Both the position numbers and the translations under genes were made by a program. Source: Planctomycetota bacterium (lineage in GTDB: Bacteria > Planctomycetota > B15-G4). From it: DNA of 36,677 nucleotides. Below are positions 8,207 through 16,959 of this stretch, in pieces. Below the pieces are notes generated by a model. That model did not search any database, had not been told where the DNA came from, and saw only the letters and a list, made by a program, of their open reading frames with translations. Each line of letters starts with the position of its first letter. The stretch's first letter is position 1. The stretch covers positions 1 to 36,677 of the forward strand of contig JAJDEQ010000167.1 of the NCBI GenBank assembly GCA_029259695.1, in the 5' to 3' direction.

Positions 8207-8538
8207 GAAGGATCCTCTTGGGTGAGCGCCGGGGGCCGGCCGGGGCGTGCTGGGGGCTCGTGGTGGCGGGGGGCCGGCTCGGTCGTCGCGCCACGATATC
8301 AGACAGATGCGGTGATTTCGTGGGGCCCGGGGCCGCGGGTCGAAGGCGGCCGCACGCCCCCCCACAGCGCCGACGAGCCGCGATCCCGGCCGCCCCCGCG
8401 ACGGCGTTTCGGGAGCGTGCGCCAGCGCGTTACGATCCCGCCCTGCGGACTCTCCGCGCTCTCCCGCGGCAGCTCCGGCCATGAGCTGGCGGCGATCGAC
8501 GGAGCCCGGTGTCCGCTCGAGCGCACGGAGCAGCCAGC
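8207..8538. other. divergent intergenic region
   Basis: 332 bases between the divergent aminotransferase and ASPIC lipoprotein genes; no gene seen. It contains the long imperfect inverted repeat at 8291-8323 and a weak -10-like TACGAT at 8431-8436 on the plus strand with a poor -35. Confidence 0.6.
8291..8323. promoter_or_regulatory. 11-bp inverted repeat, candidate operator
   Basis: CCACGATATCA (8291-8301) and TGATTTCGTGG (8313-8323) are reverse complements at 10 of 11 positions, separated by 11 bases. The half-site centres are therefore 22 bp apart, about two helical turns, as for a dimeric regulator. It is an AT-richer island in very GC-rich DNA between two divergent genes. No regulator is encoded next to it. 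Confidence 0.5.
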
Positions 8539-11500
8539 ATGAGCAGCGGTCACGACATTCCAGCGGCGGGCGCCCCCCGGCCGACCCTGCCACGCGCCCT
8601 CGTGCTGATCGCGCTCGCCCTGGTCAGCGCCTGGGGCGGCGGTTGTGGTGACTCGCCCGGCGGCGCGACCCGGGACCCGGACGACGACATCGTGCGCTGG
8701 CGTGTCGCGCGACTGTTCGCGCGCAACAAGACCTCGCAGTTCGAGGAAGCCGCGCGGCTGATCCAGCCGCTGGTCGAGCGCGCGCAACCCGAAGCCCACG
8801 ACCTGGTGCGCGCCGCGACGATCGCCCTGGCCCTCGAGGACACCGTGCAGGCGGGCGCCTTCATCGAGCGCGCCCACGCCCTCGCGCCCGACGACCCCGC
8901 CGTGGCCTTCAACCGCGGCAACCTGCTCAAGCGCGAGAGCGCCTGGGAAGCCGCCGTCGAGGAGTACCGGACCGTGCTGCGCAGCGAGCCGGACAACGCC
9001 GCCGCGCGACTGCAACTGGGCGAGGTCTACGGCATCCTCGATCGGGTCGACGACGAGATCGAGCAATACGACGCCGTCCGCGAGCGCGGCGTGGAGTACG
9101 GACCCGGCTACTACCGCACAGCGATCTTCAAACTGAGTCGCGTCTACATCCCGCTCGGCGTGTCGGAGGGCGACGACGCGTTGCTGGCCCTGGGCGAGGC
9201 GCTCAACGCCGAGGCCCAGTTGCTCAAGGACCAGAACGTGCCGCAGATCGGGCTGATCCAGCTCGAGCGCGCCGGCTGGGGCAGCCCGCTGGCGCCCGAA
9301 CCGCGGCCACCCACCGCGGAGGTCGACGCGGGCGCGCTGTCGACCATCGCACCACCGGTGCAGCTGTTCGACGCGGCCGACGCGATCGGCGTGGACGTGG
9401 CCGACCTCGATCGCGACGGCACAGCGGACGTCTTCGCCTGGGGCCCGGGCGGACTGGTGGCGCGCTTCGGAGCAGCGCCGGACGCGCCCCGCACGCTGCA
9501 CGCCGGCCCCGTGGCCTTCGCCGCCGCCGGCGACCTGGACGAGTCGCCGCCGCCCGAACGCCCCAGCGGTCCCACGCCGGAAGAGCAGAAGCGCATCCAG
9601 CACCCGGCCCTGGAGTTGCTGGTGATCGAGGCGGACGGTGCGCAGCGGGCCCTGCTGCTCACGCTCGACGGGGCTGCCGGCGACGCGGGGCCCGCGTACT
9701 CACCCCTCGGCCCGGGGGCAACGGGCGTGGACAGGGCACGGGCCGGCGCGTTCCTCGACTACGACCACGACGGCGACCTCGACCTGGCCCTGGCCACGGC
9801 GGACGGCGCGCGCCTGCTGCGCAACGACGGAGCCGACGAACGCCTGGACCGCACGCTCGTCGACGCCACGCCGGACAGTGCGCGCGCCCTGGGCGACACG
9901 CTGGCCGTGATCCCCGAAGACCTCGACAGCGACCAGGACGTCGACCTGCTGGTCGTGCGGCCGGACGACCTGCGCGCCCTGTCCAGCCTGCGCGGTGGCG
10001 CCTTCGAGGACGCCACCGACGCCTGGGGACTCGCCTCCGTCGCCGAACGGGGCCCCGGCGGTGCACCCCTGGTCGCCGTGCTCGATCTGGATGCCGACGG
10101 CCGCCCCGACGTCGTCACCACCCAGGGGGAACGCACGCGCTGGCAACGCCGCGACGCCGACGGGTACGCGCCCGCCGCGGACCTCGATCACCCAGCCGCC
10201 GGCACCCGCAACGACGCCGCTGGCACCCGCAACGACGCCGCTGGCACCGGCAACGACGCCGCGGGCACCAGCAACGACCTCGCCTTCGCCGACCTCGACC
10301 TGGACGGCGACGTCGAGCTGCTGCGCGCCACGAGCGCCGGGCTCCTCGTGCAGCTCGGCCCGCTGACACGGACCGGCGCTGTCGGGAGCGTGTCGATCTC
10401 CGGCACGGCCGCGACGGCCGCGGCCTTCGGCGACCTCGATGCCGACGGCGACCTCGACCTGGTCGAACTGCGCGACGGCGCCGTGTGGTTCCACGCGAGC
10501 GACACGCCCCTCGGGCGCGGCCTGGTCCTGCACCTCGAGGGCCGCAAGGACAACTCGCACGGCATCGGCGCGATCGTGGAAGTGCTCGCGGGGGAGACCT
10601 ATCGCCGCCTGTGGTGGCGCGGTGAGGAGCTGCCCCTGGGCCTCGGCCCGACCGGCACGAAGTACGAAGTGCGCGCCACGTGGCCCAACGGCGTCGTGCA
10701 GTTCAACCCGCAGGAGAAGACCGACCTCAACGAGCCCTTCGTGCAGGTCGGCGGCGAGCCGGGCAGCTGTCCGTTCCTCTACACCTGGAACGGAGAGACG
10801 TTCGAGTTCGTGTCCGACGTGCTGGGCGCCACGCCGCTGGGCCTGCCCTTCGCCCCGGGCATGCTCGTGCCGCCCGATCACGAGGAGTACGTGAAGGTGC
10901 GCGGCGAGCAGCTCGTGCCGGACGACGACGGCGTGCTGCGCATCGCCCTGACCGAAGAGCTGCGCGAGGTGACCTACCTCGACCGGGTGCGCCTGCACGC
11001 CATCGACCATCCGGCCGAGACCGAGGTGCAGCCCGACGAGGCCTTCGTCTTCCCGCCGTTCCCGCCGCACCACGTGCACACGCTCACCGACGTGCGCGCC
11101 CCGGCCCGCGTGACCGCCCACGACGGCAGCGACGTGACCGAACGCATCGCCCGCGTCGATGGCCGCTACAGCCAGCCGTGGACGCCGCTGCCGTCGATCT
11201 ACCACGGCCTGGCCGAGCCCTGGCACCTGGACATCACGCTGGCCGAGAGCGACGACGAACGGGCCGCCCTGGCCGCCGCGCCGCGCATCCGCCTGGCGCT
11301 CACGGGCTGGCTGCGCTGGGGCAACGCCAGCGTGAACATGGCCGCCGCGCGCCACCCGACCTACAGCTTCGAGGTGCCGCGACTGTGGCTGCCCGACGGC
11401 GACGACTGGCGGCCCGGCCCGCCCATCGGCTTCCCCACCGGCAAGACCAAGACGATGGTCGTCGACGTCACCGAGCTCGTCGATCGCGACGACCCGCGGC

Positions 11501-12099
11501 TGCGGATCGGCACCACGCTGCAACTGAGCTGGGATGCGATCCGCGTCGTCCTCGACGACGACGACGCGCCCTATCGCGAGACGCCGCTGGAGCCCGTCAG
11601 CGCCCGGGTCACCTTCCGCGGCTTCAGTCGTCCGCTGCCCACCGGCAACGGTGAGCTGCCGCAGTTCTTCGACTGGGACGAGCGGGACCTCACCCGCTGG
11701 GACCAGCACCCCGGCATGTACACCCGCTACGGCGGCGTGCTGCCGCTGCTGCAGGCCATCGACGATCGCTTCGTGATCTTCGGCTCGGGCGACGTGGTCT
11801 TCGCCGAGTTCGCTGCAGCCGCCCTGCCCCCGCTGCCGGCGGGCTGGACCCGGGACTGGCTGCTGTACCTCGACGGCTGGGCCAAGGACGGCGACCCCAA
11901 CACGCTCGCGGCGGAGCAGGTCGAGCCGCTGCCGTTCCACGGCATGAGCGCCTACCCGCCGCCCGCCGGCGAGAGCTACCCGACCACGCCCGAGCACGAC
12001 GCCTACCGCCGCGAGTGGAACACCCGTCCCGCGGCGCGCCTGATCGTCCCGCTGGTCTCCAAGCGACTGGAACAACCCGGCGCGACCCACGACGGTTGA
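8539..12099 (+). CDS. large lipoprotein: TPR, FG-GAP/VCBS repeats and ASPIC/UnbV domain
   Basis: 1186 residues, presumed surface or periplasmic. It has a lipoprotein signal with acylated Cys36 (WGGGC), a helical TPR-like region at about 50-250 (AHALAPDDPAVAFNRGNLLK, TVLRSEPDNAAARLQLGEVYG), then FG-GAP-type calcium-loop motifs at about 295-650 such as DLDRDGTADV, DYDHDGDLDL, DLDADGRPDV and DLDADGDLDL. These suggest an incomplete beta-propeller. An ASPIC/UnbV-like segment follows at about 664-724 (GRKDNSHGIGAIVEV, LGLGPTGTKYEVRATWPNG), then about 460 residues I do not recognise. The ATG at 8539 has GGAG eight bases upstream. A four-unit AAGTRND repeat lies at 553-580. It precedes the MBOAT/SGNH pair by 92 bases and may belong to the same transcript. 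Function unknown. Confidence 0.88.
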   Translation: MSSGHDIPAAGAPRPTLPRALVLIALALVSAWGGGCGDSPGGATRDPDDDIVRWRVARLFARNKTSQFEEAARLIQPLVERAQPEAHDLVRAATIALALEDTVQAGAFIERAHALAPDDPAVAFNRGNLLKRESAWEAAVEEYRTVLRSEPDNAAARLQLGEVYGILDRVDDEIEQYDAVRERGVEYGPGYYRTAIFKLSRVYIPLGVSEGDDALLALGEALNAEAQLLKDQNVPQIGLIQLERAGWGSPLAPEPRPPTAEVDAGALSTIAPPVQLFDAADAIGVDVADLDRDGTADVFAWGPGGLVARFGAAPDAPRTLHAGPVAFAAAGDLDESPPPERPSGPTPEEQKRIQHPALELLVIEADGAQRALLLTLDGAAGDAGPAYSPLGPGATGVDRARAGAFLDYDHDGDLDLALATADGARLLRNDGADERLDRTLVDATPDSARALGDTLAVIPEDLDSDQDVDLLVVRPDDLRALSSLRGGAFEDATDAWGLASVAERGPGGAPLVAVLDLDADGRPDVVTTQGERTRWQRRDADGYAPAADLDHPAAGTRNDAAGTRNDAAGTGNDAAGTSNDLAFADLDLDGDVELLRATSAGLLVQLGPLTRTGAVGSVSISGTAATAAAFGDLDADGDLDLVELRDGAVWFHASDTPLGRGLVLHLEGRKDNSHGIGAIVEVLAGETYRRLWWRGEELPLGLGPTGTKYEVRATWPNGVVQFNPQEKTDLNEPFVQVGGEPGSCPFLYTWNGETFEFVSDVLGATPLGLPFAPGMLVPPDHEEYVKVRGEQLVPDDDGVLRIALTEELREVTYLDRVRLHAIDHPAETEVQPDEAFVFPPFPPHHVHTLTDVRAPARVTAHDGSDVTERIARVDGRYSQPWTPLPSIYHGLAEPWHLDITLAESDDERAALAAAPRIRLALTGWLRWGNASVNMAAARHPTYSFEVPRLWLPDGDDWRPGPPIGFPTGKTKTMVVDVTELVDRDDPRLRIGTTLQLSWDAIRVVLDDDDAPYRETPLEPVSARVTFRGFSRPLPTGNGELPQFFDWDERDLTRWDQHPGMYTRYGGVLPLLQAIDDRFVIFGSGDVVFAEFAAAALPPLPAGWTRDWLLYLDGWAKDGDPNTLAAEQVEPLPFHGMSAYPPPAGESYPTTPEHDAYRREWNTRPAARLIVPLVSKRLEQPGATHDG
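10195..10278 (+). repeat. in-frame 21-bp tandem repeat (4 units)
   Basis: Four 21-base units encode AAGTRND, AAGTRND, AAGTGND and AAGTSND inside the ASPIC lipoprotein, between two calcium-loop motifs. Near identity at DNA level and the whole-codon period point to recent expansion by slippage in a probable surface loop. Confidence 0.85.
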
Positions 12100-12191
12100 G
12101 GCCGCACCGCGCTCCAGCCGATCATGCCCTGAGGCCCCGCCCCGCGCGGCCCCCCATCGCCCCGCCCCGCATCGGCTGACCGCCCGCCCGC

Positions 12192-13691
12192 ATGCTGTTC
12201 AACAGCTTCAGCTACATCCTCTTCCTGTGGACCGTGTACGTCCTGTTCTGGACGTGGCGCGAGCGGCGCTCGCTGCGGCACGTGCTGCTGCTGGTGGCCA
12301 GCTACTGGTTCTACGCCCAGGCCGACTGGCGCTTCACCTCGCTGCTGTTGATCAGCACGGTGGTCGACTTCGTCGCCGGACAGGGCATCGACCGGGCTCG
12401 GGCGGCAGGCGAGGGACGGGGAGCGAAGCGCTGGCTGGCGCTGAGCCTGGTCACGAACCTCGGCCTGCTGTCGGCCTTCAAGTACTTCAACTTCTTCGTG
12501 GACTCGTTCGGCAAGCTGCTCGGCCGGCTGGGCTCGGCCGTCGACCCCGCCCTGTGGCTGAACCAGTCGTTCGGGTTGCCCATCGCCCAGCCGACCGAAC
12601 CGGGCGGGCTCACGTTGCTGGCCATCGCCCTGCCGGTGGGCATCAGCTTCTACACCTTCCAGACGCTCAGCTACACGCTCGACATCTACCGCGGCAAGAT
12701 GCGCGCCACGACGCACTTCCTCGACTTCGCCGTCTTCGTGTCGTTCTTCCCGCAGCTCGTGGCCGGTCCCATCGTGCGCGCGGTGGACTTCATGCCGCAG
12801 CTCGCGACCCGACCGGTGTTCGACACCGGCCGGCTCGGCTCGGGTCTGTTCCAGATCCTGCGCGGCATGACCAAGAAGCTGCTCATGGCGGACATGCTCG
12901 GTGCGCACATCGTCGACCTTGCCTACCGCGATGCCGACACGCTCGGGCAACTGGGCGGCCCCGGTCTGCTGCTCGCGACCTATGCCTACGCGCTCCAGCT
13001 CTACGGGGACTTCGCCGGCTACTCCGACATCGCCATCGGCAGCGCCCGGGTGCTGGGTTTCGAGCTCAAGAAGAACTTCGACGCACCCTTCAAGAGCCGC
13101 AGCCTGGAGGAGTTCTGGGGGCGCTGGCACATCTCCATGTCGTCGTGGTTCACCGACTACGTGTACATCGGCCTGGGCGGCAGCCGGCTCGGCGTGTGGA
13201 AGGCCTGCCGCAACGCAATGATCGCCTGGACCCTCGTCGGCCTGTGGCACGGCGCCGCGTGGACCTTCGTGCTGTGGGGCGCGTACCACGGCGCGTGGTT
13301 GGTGATCACACGCCTGGTCCGCCAGTTGCTCCCCGACGGCAGGATGCCCGCGGGCGCACTGTTCAACGTGCTGGGCGTGATCTTCACCTTCCACGTCGTC
13401 GCCTTCTCGATGGTGCTGTTCCGCTGCCGCGACCTGGGTGACTTCGGCACGGCCCTGGCGCAGCTCGGTGACTGGAGCCGGCCGTTGCCCCACGTGCCGT
13501 GGCAGATCGGCTTGATCATGGTGCTGGGCTACCTCACGCACTTCATGCCCGACCGCTGGTTGGAACGCACCGAGCGTGGCTGGATCAACTGCCCCGCGGC
13601 GTTGCAGGGCGCCGTGCTCACCATCGCCATGCTCTTGTTCTTCGCCCTGCGGCCCCCGGGCCTGGTTCCCTTCGTGTACTTCCAGTTCTAG
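12192..13691 (+). CDS. MBOAT-family O-acyltransferase (AlgI-like)
   Basis: 499 residues, multi-pass inner-membrane protein. AlgI-type MBOATs pass acetyl groups across the membrane for O-acetylation of exopolysaccharide or cell-wall glycan. Family signatures are clear: MLFNSFSYILFLWTVYVLFW at the start, LPVGISFYTFQTLSYTLDIYRG, FFPQLVAGPIVRAVDFMPQL, FWGRWHISMSSWFTDYVYIGLGG with H313, and GLWHGAAWTFVLWGAYHG with the conserved catalytic-site His at 353. The ATG at 12192 begins directly with the first membrane segment, but no ribosome-binding site is apparent in the C-rich leader. The stop codon directly adjoins the start of the SGNH-hydrolase gene, so the two form a pair. A second MBOAT occurs at 30124. 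Confidence 0.94.
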   Translation: MLFNSFSYILFLWTVYVLFWTWRERRSLRHVLLLVASYWFYAQADWRFTSLLLISTVVDFVAGQGIDRARAAGEGRGAKRWLALSLVTNLGLLSAFKYFNFFVDSFGKLLGRLGSAVDPALWLNQSFGLPIAQPTEPGGLTLLAIALPVGISFYTFQTLSYTLDIYRGKMRATTHFLDFAVFVSFFPQLVAGPIVRAVDFMPQLATRPVFDTGRLGSGLFQILRGMTKKLLMADMLGAHIVDLAYRDADTLGQLGGPGLLLATYAYALQLYGDFAGYSDIAIGSARVLGFELKKNFDAPFKSRSLEEFWGRWHISMSSWFTDYVYIGLGGSRLGVWKACRNAMIAWTLVGLWHGAAWTFVLWGAYHGAWLVITRLVRQLLPDGRMPAGALFNVLGVIFTFHVVAFSMVLFRCRDLGDFGTALAQLGDWSRPLPHVPWQIGLIMVLGYLTHFMPDRWLERTERGWINCPAALQGAVLTIAMLLFFALRPPGLVPFVYFQF

Positions 13692-15092
13692 GTGATGAGC
13701 CCGGTGAACACTGCGCAGCACGACGAGACACGACGCAGCACTCCCGACGGGACGTCCCGCGAGAGCGGGTTCATCGTGGGCACGCGCACGTTCGTGGTCG
13801 TGGCCCTGCTCGTGCTGCTGGAACTGGGCCTGCACCACCTGGGCCACTTCGGCTGGTGGACGACGACGGTGCAGAGCGCACGCTACGGCTGGCGCATGCT
13901 GCCCGAGCAGACCGGCTGGTCGCGCGACCTGACAACCGTGGAGCAGATCAACGGGTTCGGGTTCCGCGATCGCGAGTGGGACGCGCCGGTCGTGGAGCGC
14001 CACGTCACCGAGACGCGCACGGTCGACGGACGGGAACAGACCGTCGAAGTGCCGGTCTACGCCAAGGACGAGGACGTCTATCGCATCGCGCTGGTGGGCA
14101 ACTCCATGTCCTACGGCACGAGCGTGCCCATCGAACAGGTCTGGGGCCGCGTGCTCGAGCACCGACTGGCCGAGCACTTCGCGTCGATCGGCGATCCGCG
14201 CCGCGTGCTGGTGATGAACTTCGCGGTGCAGGGCTACGTGTACGAACAGATGCTGCACGTGTACGAGGACCAGATCCGGCCCTTCCGCCCGGACCTGTTC
14301 ATCCTGCCCACCCACCCCCATGACCCCATGCCCCTGGCGCCGACCCGTGACGACGCCGAGTACGACTTCCGCGACCTCGTGCTGCGCACGGCCACCTTCG
14401 ACATGCTCAGCCGGCACGTCATGAACCAGTGGATCCCGCGCGTGCCCGTCCCGGCCGAAGCGCGACGCGTCCAGCGCTTCTTCAGCCAGCTCGACCAGGC
14501 CATGAACGACCGCCCCTTCGGCCGCGACAAGCAGCCCTACTGGCAGTTCATGACCTTCGGACGCGAGGACGGCGCCCTGTTGCCGCGCGTGGACGGCATG
14601 GACCGCGGCCTGCCGTCCGTGGAAGCGGACGCCATGGCCGGCATCATGCAGGTGCACGGGATGGTGACCGCCGACGGCGGCGAACTGGTGCTGATGTCAC
14701 TGCCGCGCTGGCGGCTGGCCTTCGAGCCCAAGCTGCTGAGCACCGGCTCCAAGTGGGAGCCCCTCGCCCGGCGCAGTGACGGGCTGCACCACGTCGACCC
14801 GATGCCGGCCTTCATGGCGCCCATGGAGCCCATCGTGACCCAGGTGACGTCCATCGCCGCCACGAGCTGGAAGCGCGTGGAGGGCGAGGCCGGCGGCCAG
14901 TACTGGCAGGTGCCCGACATGAACCTGCGCCGCTGGGTCGACGACACGGGCGCCGAGCGCTCAGGCGCCGACATCGAGCACGCCGAACAGTCGCTCTTCT
15001 TCCTCGACGACGTGGGCCACTACAGCGCGCCCGGGCACCGCATCATCGGCGAGCAGGTGTTCGAGCAGCTCCGCCGGCAGGGCGTGTTCTGA
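13692..15092 (+). CDS. membrane-anchored SGNH-hydrolase-like protein, partner of MBOAT
   Basis: 466 residues. One membrane segment (about 33-52) is followed by an extracytoplasmic domain. SGNH blocks are visible: VGNSMSYG with candidate nucleophile Ser138, and the C-terminal DVGH (D440, H443) in DDVGHYSAPGHRIIGEQVF. By analogy with AlgJ/AlgX/PatB partners of MBOAT proteins it should receive acyl groups and transfer them to, or remove them from, a polysaccharide; the substrate is unknown. The start is GTG at 13692, immediately after the MBOAT stop, or the ATG three bases later. No ribosome-binding site is seen, which fits termination-reinitiation. Overall similarity to named SGNH proteins is low outside these motifs. 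Confidence 0.8.
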   Translation: MMSPVNTAQHDETRRSTPDGTSRESGFIVGTRTFVVVALLVLLELGLHHLGHFGWWTTTVQSARYGWRMLPEQTGWSRDLTTVEQINGFGFRDREWDAPVVERHVTETRTVDGREQTVEVPVYAKDEDVYRIALVGNSMSYGTSVPIEQVWGRVLEHRLAEHFASIGDPRRVLVMNFAVQGYVYEQMLHVYEDQIRPFRPDLFILPTHPHDPMPLAPTRDDAEYDFRDLVLRTATFDMLSRHVMNQWIPRVPVPAEARRVQRFFSQLDQAMNDRPFGRDKQPYWQFMTFGREDGALLPRVDGMDRGLPSVEADAMAGIMQVHGMVTADGGELVLMSLPRWRLAFEPKLLSTGSKWEPLARRSDGLHHVDPMPAFMAPMEPIVTQVTSIAATSWKRVEGEAGGQYWQVPDMNLRRWVDDTGAERSGADIEHAEQSLFFLDDVGHYSAPGHRIIGEQVFEQLRRQGVF

Positions 15093-15107
15093 ACCGGGTG
15101 CGCGGGC

Positions 15108-15123
15108 GCGGCGCGAGCGCCGC
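15108..15123. terminator. probable bidirectional terminator
   Basis: GCGGCG-CGAG-CGCCGC forms a perfect 6-bp GC stem with a tetraloop in the 36-base gap between the convergent SGNH-hydrolase and small lipoprotein genes. No T tract on either side. Confidence 0.45.
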
Positions 15124-15128
15124 AGCGC

Positions 15129-15530
15129 TCAGTCGTTCAGGATCGTGACGATGTCGACGATCCCGGTGGGGATCAGGTAGATCGTCTCGATCGGGATCGC
15201 GAACAGGCTCGCGATCCACTGGTACTCGAGGCTCATGTCACTGCGAGCGATCGAGCGGCTGCCGGCGTACGAGAGGTACTTGTGGTCCTCGTGGTACGTG
15301 CCGGAGTCGCTGTCCATGTCGGACCACGCGGTGAACGGCGAGGCGATCGCGTCACCGAGCGCGAGTGGGACCGTGCCGATGAGCTTGGTCGGGCGGTTGA
15401 TGTCGGAGTCGGCGAACCTCTCGGTGGCGCCGAAATTCCGGTGCCCCTGGTACTGGCAGCCCACGCTCAGGGTGAGGGCAAGGCCCAGGGCGAGAAGACC
15501 GATCCGGTTCGAGCGGGTGAGCATCTGCAT
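15129..15530 (-). CDS. small lipoprotein of unknown function
   Basis: 133 residues. A lipoprotein signal (LALGLALTLSVGC, acylated Cys25) is followed by a short conserved-looking segment: RPTKLIGTVPLALGDAIASPFTAWSDM, then a hydrophobic C-terminus QWIASLFAIPIETIYLIPTGIVDIVTILND. The pattern of small lipoproteins with hydrophobic P-L-A-G-D-x-I-x-S-P and P-x-x-I segments recalls YceK-type proteins, but I would not assign a family. GAGAGAGAGA immediately precedes the ATG at 15530 and serves as ribosome-binding site. A candidate promoter is at 15656-15684. Convergent with the SGNH-hydrolase gene. Confidence 0.75.
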   Translation of the reverse strand: MQMLTRSNRIGLLALGLALTLSVGCQYQGHRNFGATERFADSDINRPTKLIGTVPLALGDAIASPFTAWSDMDSDSGTYHEDHKYLSYAGSRSIARSDMSLEYQWIASLFAIPIETIYLIPTGIVDIVTILND

Positions 15531-15655
15531 TCTCTCTCTCTGCGTCCTCGATGACGGTTGGGGCGCGAGGCCGGCCGCCCGGTTCGCCCTGCCGACGCGG
15601 GGGCGTCGACTGCAAGGGCAGAGGCCCCCACATCCGGCTCTCCGAGTCAGGCGGA

Positions 15656-15684
15656 AGTCTACGGACGGTCTCGCGGAGGCACAA
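15656..15684 (-). promoter_or_regulatory. candidate sigma-70 promoter for the small lipoprotein gene
   Basis: On the minus strand TTGTGC (15684-15679) and TAGACT (15661-15656) are spaced 17 bp. The expected start point is about 120 bases upstream of the lipoprotein ATG. The -10 has the same TAG--T form as the better promoter at 36249-36277. Confidence 0.45.
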
Positions 15685-15763
15685 GCGGCCGTGGCGGACG
15701 CCTCGCGCTGCGATTCCGCGGGGTGATAGGCCCCCAGCGGCCGCCGGTATCAACCGCGTCCGC

Positions 15764-16306
15764 TCAGCCGGCGAACAGCGGGTAACTAGCCTCCACCGTG
15801 TACAGCGAGCCGGAGGAGGACAGGCGGCTCGAGAAGAGCTGGAAGTCGGCCACCGGGAAGGGCTCGCAGCGCAGCCCCCCGTGGCCCTCGAGGAAGCCGA
15901 GCACCTGGCCCAGGGGGGTGCCCTTGAGCCGCGCCAGGGTGATGTGGGGCGCGAACTTGCGCCCCTCCGGGGCCTGGCCCGAGCGTCTCAGGACCCGATC
16001 CACCCGGTCGTGCAGGTGCCGCAGCTCGTCCTGGGGCTCGACGCCGGCCCACACCACCCGGGGCGTCCCACGAGGCGGGAAGTGGCCCAGGCCCGACACG
16101 GCGAGCTCGAACGGGTCACAGCGCACCCCGTGCAGCGCCTGCTCCACCGCGAGCGCCGCGCGCCGGTCCAACTCCCCGAGGAAGCGCAGGGTGACGTGGA
16201 ACTGCCCGTCGCGCACCCAACGGGCGCCGCGCAGCCCGCTGCAGAGCATCAGCAGCCGCTCGCGGACGTCCGGCGGCAGCTCGATGGCGACGAAGAGGCG
16301 CTTCAC
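15764..16306 (-). CDS. thpR: RNA 2',3'-cyclic phosphodiesterase (2'-5' RNA ligase family)
   Basis: 180 residues, the normal length for the 2H phosphoesterase family that includes E. coli ThpR/LigT. Both catalytic H-x-T motifs are present: HVTLRFLG and HITLARLKG. The protein starts with the typical RLFVAIELPPDVRERL and ends with VADFQLFSSRLSSSGSLYTVEASYPL. It should open 2',3'-cyclic phosphate ends of RNA to 2'-phosphate, or join 2'-5' RNA ends. The GTG at 16306 is the only sensible start, since it directly precedes the first beta strand; the ribosome-binding site is weak (GGGTGG). It lies downstream of the hsp20 pair but is separated from it by a strong hairpin, so it may be transcribed alone. 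Confidence 0.92.
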   Translation of the reverse strand: MKRLFVAIELPPDVRERLLMLCSGLRGARWVRDGQFHVTLRFLGELDRRAALAVEQALHGVRCDPFELAVSGLGHFPPRGTPRVVWAGVEPQDELRHLHDRVDRVLRRSGQAPEGRKFAPHITLARLKGTPLGQVLGFLEGHGGLRCEPFPVADFQLFSSRLSSSGSLYTVEASYPLFAG

Positions 16307-16344
16307 CCACCCATCATGCGTCGCCGTGGGGCCCGCCACAACGA

Positions 16345-16378
16345 CCGCCGGCCGACACCCGCGGGTGCCGGCCGGCGG
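16345..16378 (-). terminator. strong hairpin, probable terminator of the hsp20 pair
   Basis: A near-perfect 34-base palindrome: arms of 15-17 bases with a single mismatch, beginning CCGCCGGCC and ending GGCCGGCGG, with CGCG at the tip. It lies 52 bases past the stop of the distal hsp20 gene and 38 bases before the thpR start. No long T tract, as is common in GC-rich genomes. Confidence 0.6.
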
Positions 16379-16430
16379 CTGGTCACGAGTCGTCGCGAGG
16401 CAGTCGAGCGCCCCCGTCCACGCGCGGTCT

Positions 16431-16868
16431 TCAGCCGGCGCGAACCTGGATCGTGCGCGGCTTGAGTGAGGCCGCCTTGGGCAGGTGCACGACGAGTTCA
16501 CCGCGGTCGTACTCGGCCACGATCCCATCGGGATCGACGGCATCACCGAAGCGCACGCTGCGTACGAAATCGCCCACGCCGTACTCGCGTCGGGCGAACT
16601 TCGGGCCTCCGAAGGAGCGCGCCGCCACCCGGGCCTGGAGTGTGAGCAGGCCGTCCTCGAAACGGACGTCGATGCCGTCGGACGTGGCACCGGGCACGTC
16701 GGCGACGAGCAACCACTCGTCGTCGCTCTCGATCAGGTCGACACGGGGCTGGTACCGACGGCCGGCCGCGACGGTCGGCGCGGTACACGCCTGCTGGTCG
16801 GCCGGGGCGGTGGGACTCGGCGGGGTGATCGAACCCGTGCCGTCATGCTGTGTGTGTGCGCTGTTCAT
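16431..16868 (-). CDS. Hsp20/alpha-crystallin small heat-shock protein (distal copy)
   Basis: 145 residues. Small heat-shock proteins are ATP-independent chaperones that hold unfolding proteins as oligomers. After a 38-residue disordered N-terminus (Thr/Pro/Ser/Ala/Gln-rich) comes an alpha-crystallin domain: YQPRVDLIESDDEWLLVADVPG, then DVRFEDGLLTLQAR, FARREYGVGDFVRSVRFGDAVD and IVAEYDRGELVVHLPKA. The ending KPRTIQVRAG is the usual C-terminal extension. Start at the ATG at 16868 gives a normal length; the ribosome-binding site is weak. It lies 91 bases downstream of the other hsp20 gene and differs strongly in its N-terminus, so the two may form mixed oligomers with distinct clients. Confidence 0.92.
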   Translation of the reverse strand: MNSAHTQHDGTGSITPPSPTAPADQQACTAPTVAAGRRYQPRVDLIESDDEWLLVADVPGATSDGIDVRFEDGLLTLQARVAARSFGGPKFARREYGVGDFVRSVRFGDAVDPDGIVAEYDRGELVVHLPKAASLKPRTIQVRAG

Positions 16869-16959
16869 GGCTTGATTCCGTGGATGCGGGGAGGGAAGCG
16901 GAGGGGGGACACGGGCCCGCCGGCGGCAGCTCCGCCGACGGCTCCGGACGCAGGGCCGG

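Noticed and set aside
9700..12090. 796-codon open frame on the minus strand
   Set aside because: Antisense shadow of the ASPIC lipoprotein gene, caused by high third-position G+C; the plus-strand frame has real domains.
12003..14657. 884-codon open frame on the minus strand
   Set aside because: It runs antisense to the MBOAT and SGNH genes, is rich in His/Arg/Glu/Ala/Val from reversed high-GC codons, and shows no domain or ribosome-binding site.
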